Shown here piece after piece: positions 56,618 to 64,000 of a DNA stretch of 64,000 bases; the stretch's first letter is position 1, and every line of letters begins with the position of its first letter. The notes under the pieces are model-generated. The model did not search any database. It worked only from the letters and a program-made list of their open reading frames with translations, and had not been told where the DNA came from. The translations under genes were made by a program, and so were the position numbers. The stretch is from Sweltsa coloradensis (taxonomy: Eukaryota > Arthropoda > Insecta > Plecoptera > Chloroperlidae), in contig JAMZAV010003190.1 in assembly GCA_024449915.1 (NCBI GenBank), positions 1 to 64,000 on the forward strand, given 5' to 3'.

Positions 56618-57564
56618 ATTTTTTTTTTTTATTTTATTATGTAGCATAATATTATGCAGACATTTTCTCGATTTCAAATATCTGAGTGATAAGTGAATTT
56701 ATTTTTAACTTAATATTGGAATCCCTAGGCCCTAGATCAGTACAATTTAATACAAAAAGTAACAAGATAAAAGTACAAGTTTTTAAGTGGACCATGAATG
56801 AATGACTTGCCCAATACTTGAACAGAGGAGGTTATGAAATTATTTAATTTTGTTTGTTAAATATAAAGTCTTTGATCGATTGCAAGCCAATACCAAATGC
56901 AAGCCAGCCTACCGTACCAATAAAATATAATGTAAATGAAAATAATGTAATTGAAGGAAAATGAAAAAATAATGTAATTGAAGTGTACATTTTGCCATCG
57001 ATCCTATGCCGAGGTTCATTTTTACAAACTTGCAATCGGGCCAATACGGTATTTTGTTAACCTATATCGATTGATTTCAAACTGCCTTGATAAAGCCTCA
57101 ACTATTAAGACAAAACAAGACAGTTGTGCACTATTGCAATGTGAGCGAGAGAAGCCATATTTCATTTCGTTGATCGAAAATAGTGGCCGTGAAATTACAG
57201 TGAATTTTTACAAAACATGGAATTTGAATCAAACTTATGCACCACATAGAAGTGGAACATTTAAGCACAGCACACAGAATGCGAATTAAGCTTCCCAAGT
57301 GAGGTAAACAGTTTCATTATTTTGTGTGGATTTATGTATTTATTTAATTTAATTTACTTTTCCTTGGTAAATCAGTTTTGTAACTTTCCTATCCCTTGGC
57401 TTAGGCACATGAAAACTTAAATAAATATGTTGCTTGGAAACAACACATGGCCTAAGTCAGCTGTCCTATTTACCAACCAATAAAGTTGAGCTCTTCACAG
57501 AAGTGAGAGAATATAGAACATAAACAATGCAAGCAATTTACACCAACTTCATTTCACTGTGAAA
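56618..57564. other. No gene recognised
   Basis: Just under 1 kb. The plus frame 56978-57289 (103 codons, starting MKCTFCHRSYAEVHF) has one CxxC but no recognisable domain. Confidence 0.4.
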
Positions 57565-57954
57565 TAGGGATGACATCGGATCGTAAAATATGGATTCGGT
57601 TAACCTTCATTCGTGCAATGGCGTCATTTTGTTTAGCCTAGCTAGCAACACTACTACAGCAATGAAATGTACCAAATTGAACTGTAGATAAATGAAGCCA
57701 CAGGTTGTCTGTAGGTCATCAACAATCTAAAGAATGGTACATTTTACATGAATGATGAAGCCGTGGCTATATTGAATCCACCCAACAGTTTTATTTGTTA
57801 CTCACAAATTTAAACTGTTTGTAGTTTTCACGATCATTCATATAAATGTATGGCATTTTAGTTTGTTGATTTTGTCCAATTGAACAAAACAAACTCGAAG
57901 AAGATTCGGGTAATGTTTGGATTCGAGTTACTCGAGAACCCGATGTCATCCCTA
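57565..57954. mobile_element. MITE family 3 (hAT-like ends), copy 2
   Basis: TAGGGATGACATCGG at the left and its complement CCGATGTCATCCCTA at the right, 390 bp apart. TAGGGATG-type tips are seen in hAT elements, but the flanks do not show an 8-bp duplication. Inverted homolog at 44187-44550. Confidence 0.6.
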
Positions 57955-58499
57955 AAACAACAGGTGTCTTGATTTGCAGCAACTAATAGATCTAATCTTT
58001 CTACACACAACGATCTGCTCAAGTGTTTTATATTGGGGAAATGAGAAAGAGACAAACAGCTTATCTGAAACATTGCGCGAGAGACTTGTAGACTTGTACA
58101 GTAAACCTATGTTAATCCACATTATTGTTTATTCAAACCAGTGATAAAACCCCTGCAGATGCTGTAGATATATGGCTAAATTTAAACTTTATCTTTATTA
58201 CCATTTTTATAATTCAAACTGGGGTTTTTAGGGTCCCAAGGAATTTTAATTATGCGCCACAACTGTATACACAAAAAACCGAACAATTTGAAATGTTGTG
58301 TTTTGGCATACAACGTCTCGGTGACTCGACTGCAGAAGGACGCAAAGGACTAATCAACTTTTAAACACCATCTACTAGGGTTCCTGTTTAATGTGAATAT
58401 CGATATTCGATAAATATCAATACTCAACTCACACATATTCAATCCCTAGTTTATCCTTAGTGGATTATAGCCATTCAATTCCCCGATGTATGTTGTGTC

Positions 58500-58690
58500 A
58501 CAGGTTTAAGATCTAGAGTCCAGCCAATGTTCAGGCTAACTACCTATGGCCTACCTACTGATTACCTACTGACTACTTACTACCTTCTACTGGCACAGGA
58601 CTAGAAAATTCTTATGCCCAGGTTGACCGGGGCCACTAACAATGCAGGTACAGGCAACTTACAATGCAGGTGCAGGCAACTTACAATGCA
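58500..58690 (+). repeat. Short irregular tandem repeats
   Basis: A 'CTACTGAYTAC'-like series at 58545-58590 and then 'ACAATGCAGGTRCAGGCAAC' twice plus a partial third unit at 58639-58690. Confidence 0.75.
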
Positions 58691-58796
58691 AACGTTTTGC
58701 ATCAACATTTAACTGTCTCTGGGAGAGTGACATTTTTATTTACAATAAGACCAGCAAGTTAGTGTTAAAAAATTGTCGAGCCCTGTACTTCAATTG

Positions 58797-58874
58797 TAAC
58801 CTGGTTACTTGCTTTAAAATTATTCGCAATAACGCGATATCGAGAATAATTTTATAGCAAGTAACCCAGGTTAC
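58797..58874. repeat. Long hairpin (about 30-bp stem)
   Basis: Arms 58797-58826 and 58844-58874 pair over almost their whole length ('GGTTACTTGC', 'AAAATTATTC' and complements) around a 17-base loop. Size and shape resemble a small-RNA precursor or a tiny foldback element. Confidence 0.7.
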
Positions 58875-59143
58875 TGAGTTTTAATTCATTGTGTTAAATG
58901 TTACACAACAAATTTCTTATAGAATAAAATAGTACTACTTCTCACTAAAACAATATACTATGGCTACGACTACTACGACTCGCACTACTTCACTGGCGTG
59001 AAACTTTACGTTAAACCTGTGCCACAACACACAGAGAAACCACAACAGGGAATTGAATGATTGTCATATCACGGGTGGTCAACTCATAACCCCCGACTTG
59101 CAATGATGAGCACTTAAACACCACCTCATCAGCAGTTTACTTT

Positions 59144-59452
59144 AAATAAATAAATAAATTGTATTTAGAGTTTACCCACTCAGTTATATAACTGATTTTC
59201 AGTGGGGGACAGTAAATCAAAGAGACCAAGCCAACCCTGTAGGCCCCGACGCAATCGACGAGTGAGCGATAACCAACCAGAGATATATATTCTTTAATAG
59301 GAAATGTAGCAATCTGTAGTATGGAAAGTGCAAACACCCGCGGATCAACGCCAGAATCAACAAGGCCGACTCAGAACAACTCTGAATTTATTATGTCCTT
59401 GTTGCTAGGACGGCTCCAAAGTCACAGTTTACAAACTCCCAAGACAAGAAAT
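59144..59452 (-). repeat. SINE-1 lacking the tRNA head
   Basis: ATTT-type tail at left, all body blocks present to 'CTTGGGAGTTTGTAAACTGT' on the minus strand; head missing. Flanked by ~75-bp imperfect direct repeats at 59070-59140 and 59468-59542 ('AACCCCCGACTTGCAA' and 'CACCACCTCATCA'). Confidence 0.8.
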
Positions 59453-59785
59453 TATTGTTATACAACAAGGGTGGTCCACCCATAACCCCCGACTTGCAAC
59501 GATGAGCACTTGGGCACCACCTCATCACTAGTTTACTTCAAGTCTTGCATAGTTTTAGTTACCAGACCACGTTTAAGGTAGTTGCTGTTTGTCTCTTTTC
59601 TCCAATCACAGACTCTGTGTTTCTTTTTATTTTACAGTTGAAGACATTAGACAAAAATAAATAATACAAGAAATACCTGGGAGCACGCCCCCTTAACTTT
59701 CTACTTTTAATGAATGTGTAATGGAGGAATCTACAAGGCTATCAAACCACCAATTATCTTCTTAAGCTGTTTTTCATTCTTACAG

Positions 59786-59933
59786 AACCAGAAGACAATG
59801 CAAGTGTTAGGACAAGACTAAAATGAAGACACGAGAGTTTCACAGAGCTTCATCCTCCGACAATTCTACTTCAGCGACTTGCAAACCACCCTGCTCTTCG
59901 ACAGCTTTACAGATGTCCAACAGGTTATGTGTT
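59786..59933 (+). pseudogene. Exon-like repeat, copy 2
   Basis: Related to 52174-52368, preceded by TTTTTCATTCTTACAG and followed by GTTATG. Shares 'CAGAACCA', 'GACTAAAATGA', 'CCACCCTGCTCTTCGACAG'-type edges but is about 47 bases shorter, mainly in the first half, so the two copies do not share one open frame across their length. No recognised product. The copies most likely belong to a dispersed repeat with splice-like borders. Confidence 0.3.
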
Positions 59934-61525
59934 TTCTGGTTTTACCACCAACAAAGCTTTTGACAAAACGAGCGAAAACTAGAGCCGAACTAACTAATCG
60001 AACAATCAATCTGCGTCGCACAACAAAAATTACTTTCTCAACGTCCAGCAAATCCAGAAATTTCACTTTAAAAATAAAAAAATAATGCTCTGGACTTTTA
60101 CCAAATGCTACAAACCAGCCAAAAACAACAAAACTTGATTAATTTTTGTGATTTTGAGCACAAGAATTTGATTATTTGTTGTTTAATTTTGATTTAACAA
60201 TAAACATCCAGATCATTTTAAACGTCGACTTTTTTGTTAAAAAATCAGGAATTACGAATTAGCAAAAATTTGGTAATAAAGTCAATATAAAATTTGCATT
60301 TGTAATGCTTAAATTGCGATCCCAGTGTTTAAACTAAAGTGCTTTTCACGGTCCAATTTTTCAATTCAATTACAATAAAATCAATTTAAGATCTAGGCAT
60401 TGATGTATTTTTATTTTATGATCTATGCAATAATTTGATTCTCTTCTGTCAAAGTAAAATATGAACCGTGTAAAGCAGGCTTTAGACAAAACAAAATCAT
60501 TCTCATTCCCACACTCGCACGAATATTGTCGAGTATTGGTGCAAAGTGCACAATAATTAATGCACTAAACATCCGCATTATATCGTGCGAGCTCGTTTAC
60601 CCAACATGTACAACATACACTGCTATTCGACCCCGCCCTCGAACTGATGTGAAATTTAGGCAAGATACAAAATTTACTAATGAAATCAATTATAAATTAC
60701 TCGACGTTACACTATTAAATTACAGACAAATGTGTCTCCTCGCATAACTTGGCACCAGACGATGATAGGCATAATAGGCATTACGGTCACATAAGAAATA
60801 CGCTTGTATGATAGCTTTGCAAATACTTGCAACATGCAGAGAAGGTGTAGCAGGCGTACGTCAGGCTGGGCATTTAATGTGTGATGTATTGAGAGTGAAG
60901 AGAGTCAAGTACCTACAGTTTGATGAAGAAGGTCTGGGGGAAGCTTATTGCCTAGTTACCAGATATGCTTCTACAACATCACTGCAATATGATTGTTGTT
61001 CTAAAACAAGTTTGCCGATGCTGGCGTGTTTAATTGTAGCCGATGAGCGGGAAAAGATTGAAAATGTGATTGCTGATTGATTGGCCAGGATTCATCCTCC
61101 AACTCGCCAGCACAGGTCAACCTGTTTCGGTACAACTATAGTTGATCTCATTCCTGAGCACGTGTATTAATGATTCAGGGGTGTAAGTGGTACAAATTAT
61201 CACCGGGTTGATACGCAAAGAACATGATATTGTTTCGGGTAAAGCCACCCAGAAACAAATTGCTATAGCTTACAGAGCCTAGTTGGGTTCGCGAGCATTC
61301 CTTGTGACCGCACCAGACATAGCTCGATACTCGATAGCCATGTCTCGCACATCAAAACATGATGTCTTCTCTAACATGTTAATGTGTTGATTGTCCAACA
61401 CCTCGGAGTATTGGTGTATTAAACGATGACGAGTTGTACGACCTATGCGTTGTTCCTGCTTTCAAAATACATTTCAACTTATCCGTTGCACTAAGGCTAG
61501 TATGAAGAAAAGATTTTTATTGCAT
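59934..61525. other. No gene recognised
   Basis: About 1.6 kb. Frames at 60526-60747 and 60808-61080 (the latter 90 codons, starting MIALQILATCREG) are open but match no domain I know. Confidence 0.4.
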
Positions 61526-62080
61526 CAATAAATAATTAAATAAATAAATTTGTATTTAGAGTCTACCCACTCGTTCACACAACTGATTATCGGTGGGGGA
61601 CAGTAAACTAAAGCGACCAAACCAACCCTGTAGGCCCCGACGCAATCGACGAGTATGAGCGAAAACCAACCAGAGATATATATTTTTAATAGAAAATCTG
61701 TAGTATGGAAGTGCAAACACACGCGGATCAACGCCAGAATCAAGAAGGCAGTGGGGGGCAGAAAACCAAAGCGACCAAACCAACCCTTTAGGCCCCGACG
61801 CAATCGACGAGTGAGCGATAACCAACCAAAGATCGATATTTTTAATAGGAAATCAGTGGTATGGACAGTGCGAACACACGCGGATCAACGCCAGAATCAA
61901 CAAGGCCAATTCGGAACAACTTTGTATTTTTTATGTGCCTCGTTGCTAGGACGGCTCCAAAGTCACCGTTTACAAACTCCTAACTATAATCAGAAGATAA
62001 AAAACTTCTGACTTTGGCGGGAATCGAACCCTGGACTTGCTGCATTGGAAGCAGACACGCTAACCACAAGACCAACGTCT
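61526..62080 (-). repeat. SINE-1 with duplicated 3' domain
   Basis: Minus strand: tRNA head at 62080-62015 (TGC-TTCCAAT-GCA arm, box B GGTTCGATTCCCG), full body, then the ~160-bp 3' domain twice in direct order (61749-61900 and 61588-61748), and an ATTT tail. The units differ at several positions. Confidence 0.82.
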
Positions 62081-63525
62081 AAAGTGATTGTTGTGAATCA
62101 CCTTGGGAATTTTATTTTAACCCTGCACTTGAACATTATCAAAACTGTGAAATGTTTCGGGGCGACGTGGGAGGGAAACATTTGTGTTTCGGTTTTCATT
62201 TTGCAGAGCTAAATGTTTTTACTAGGGAATACCTCATGTCACATTTGAATAAAAAGCCTTGTTACACTATCACCTTGATGACCAGATATAGATAAGACTC
62301 CGCTGTCACACTAAAACATGTTCTTGACATTGACGAGCATTGCATTTATTCGAGAAGCAGAACCAAATTCTACTTTCGAGCAATGTTGACGACGTTCAAC
62401 CAATGGCTGCAGAGCGACATTTGTCATTTCGTTGAGAATATACTTTTATACTGATGTGTTGTGCTGTCAAGAGGCTATACCGTTTACCAACGTAAGTCTT
62501 TTGACGCTTAAAAAAACTCAACAACAACGAGTCGTGGAAATGTTTAATTTGCAAGGTTAAACAAAGTAAAAACAAAGTTGTGTCAAGCAGAGCTGCAAGA
62601 AACCTTGTTAACTAAGAAGGGAGATCTGTGCTCGGTTTTCTCGTAAATAGTAATAACCATACCTAGTCATGGATTATACTACTAGAACCTGGATTTGTGA
62701 TAAGACTCTAATCCTCTCCTCTGGTATTGTTGGTACTAGAAATCGTTTGTACCACATCTGGGCGATGAACAGCATCCTTGCGCTGTATATTGGGGACAGA
62801 CTTGAGCGCTACGTATAATTCACTTTAGTACGGTCAAAGTCTCAGTCCACTTATGCTGGAGGTGATGCACACAATCTAGTTTGGTCACCAAGATGATGGC
62901 GTAACAAGGCTACAGATAAAGGGATTTTAAATGTCTGGTCATTATTGCAGGTATTGATTGTTTTTACTATACCCACTCGATTATATGAAAGGGCTCGAGT
63001 CGCTGTATATGATGGTTTTGTCCAAGTTTGCAAGTTTTGCCCCAACACTGCACATTTTAATAATCAAGCCATTTAAGACGTTCTTGTCAAAGAACTTTGA
63101 GTGTGGTAGGCTACAACCCTCCCTCTTTTTTCCTTTTTTACCTTTTCTATTTTTTTTTTCGGCTACATGTTTTAACTATCTAGTTTCATGCGCCAGGATG
63201 CATTGATAAGGATTGAGCAGGCCTAAATGATGGTGTTTCATTTTATGGTTAGCCTCTTTTCTATGTCTTTGTATTGAACTTGAGTAATTCACCCATTTTT
63301 ACATGTTGGATACTTTTAGTAGTAGTACAAGTGGGGTTAACTCCGAAGACAATGGGAGGGTAGCCTACAACCTTATAATTCCCAAGTGAACACTTGGCAG
63401 GTGTTGACGTTTTATTAAATGCCCACATTTGCCTTATTGTGCCGTTAAGCTAGATCTGCATGCGGTGTCTGTTGGGCGAGAAGGTTAAAGAATTGGTTGG
63501 TATATACAACTAACACAGACCTAAA
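62081..63525. other. No gene recognised
   Basis: About 1.45 kb of unique-looking sequence with only short frames. Confidence 0.4.
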
Positions 63526-63943
63526 TTATAAATAAATACATTTGTGTTTAGTTGAGAGTCTACCCACTCGTTTGCATGACCTATTGTCGGCGGGGTGATT
63601 AAATTAATAGTCGACCAAGATAACCCTGTAGGCGCCGACACAATCGACGAGCAAACAGTAGCCAACTAGAGACCGGCATCTCAAGTATGAAACACCGATC
63701 ATTCAAGCTGGACATGATTCCACCCGCAGACAGTGCCAGAATCAACAAGGTCAATTCGGAACAACCTTGGACATTATTATGTGCCTCGTTGCTAGGACGG
63801 CTCCGTCAACAAATTCCCAAGTCGACAACTGATGGATGTAAGTCCACATTATAAGTCAAAATACTTGTGTGCCTAGAGCGGGAATCGAACCCTGGACCTT
63901 CTGCGTTGGAAGCAGAGCATCTAACCACAAGACTAATTTGACT
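63526..63943 (-). repeat. SINE-1, full-length copy
   Basis: About 418 bp on the minus strand. tRNA-like head with CTTGTGGTTAGATGC (A box), anticodon arm TCTGC-TTCCAAC-GCAGA (nominal anticodon CCA) and box B GGTTCGATTCCCG; body with 'GGAGCCGTCCTAGCAACGAG' and 'CTTGTTGATTCTGGC'; 3' domain with 'TCGTCGATTGTGTCGGCG' and 'GGGTAGACTCT'; ATTT-type tail. Confidence 0.85.
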
Positions 63944-64000
63944 ATCGTATTATGAAGATTCGTGATAAAAAACTATTTTACAAAAAAGTTGCAAATCACG

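Noticed and set aside
59070..59542. 75-bp direct repeats as the target duplication of the SINE at 59144
   Set aside because: Far too long and diverged for a SINE target duplication; more likely a pre-existing local duplication.
60808..61080. 90-codon frame as a host gene
   Set aside because: Open, but without recognised domain, splice context or repeat support.

Overview
This is AT-rich nuclear DNA from an animal, most likely a marine invertebrate. The window holds LINEs, a Penelope-like GIY-YIG retroelement, tRNA-derived SINEs, spliced-looking exons, TA- and TTAA-flanked MITEs and many G/C homopolymers. There is nothing bacterial in it: no operons, ribosome binding sites or long intact genes. 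I cannot name the species, and I see no complete host gene. Nearly everything recognisable is a mobile element or a decayed copy of one.

Layout. 1-1.12 kb: LINE endonuclease fragment on the minus strand. 1.1-5.8 kb: two copies of a Helitron2/Helentron-like repeat; the first is split by a 1.76-kb TTAA-flanked inverted-repeat element, and the second shows the unoccupied site. 6.1-13.3 kb: an RTE-like LINE split by a CR1-like LINE that carries a 2A-like peptide motif, a PHD-type zinc finger, an endonuclease and a reverse transcriptase. 13.3-16.1 kb: a P-element-like transposon (THAP domain inside inverted termini) containing a SINE, a TTAA MITE, and a hAT MITE inside that MITE. 16.9-22.0 kb: a 5-kb Helentron-like element inserted in a dispersed repeat; it contains a LINE tail, a tRNA-SINE and a perfect 8-bp-TSD hAT MITE. 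22.5-24.2 kb: one clean candidate exon and the RNase H end of a LINE. 24.4-27.2 kb: two short Helentron-like copies, a G-rich repeat and a SINE.

28.7-30.1 kb: Penelope-like GIY-YIG endonuclease inside a nearly perfect 470-bp head-to-head palindrome. 30.4-39.3 kb and 41.3-44.2 kb: two copies of one ~2.9-kb duplicated unit. Each carries insertions the other lacks (a 5.6-kb block and a 758-bp TA MITE in the first, a 310-bp TA MITE in the second), so each serves as the empty-site control for the other. The 5.6-kb block (31.3-36.9 kb) has peculiar homopolymer-rich sequence that may be poor consensus. 39.6-40.7 kb: an element with two Helentron-type 3' ends facing outward. 44-64 kb: gene-poor sequence with hAT-like and TTAA MITEs, a long hairpin, exon-like repeats and several copies of two tRNA-SINE families.

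How it fits together: the window is a stratified record of transposition. Autonomous LINEs and a Penelope element supply reverse transcriptases; SINEs, MITEs and short Helentron-like copies are non-autonomous passengers. Because several repeats occur twice here, insertion boundaries and target-site duplications can be read directly from internal comparison.
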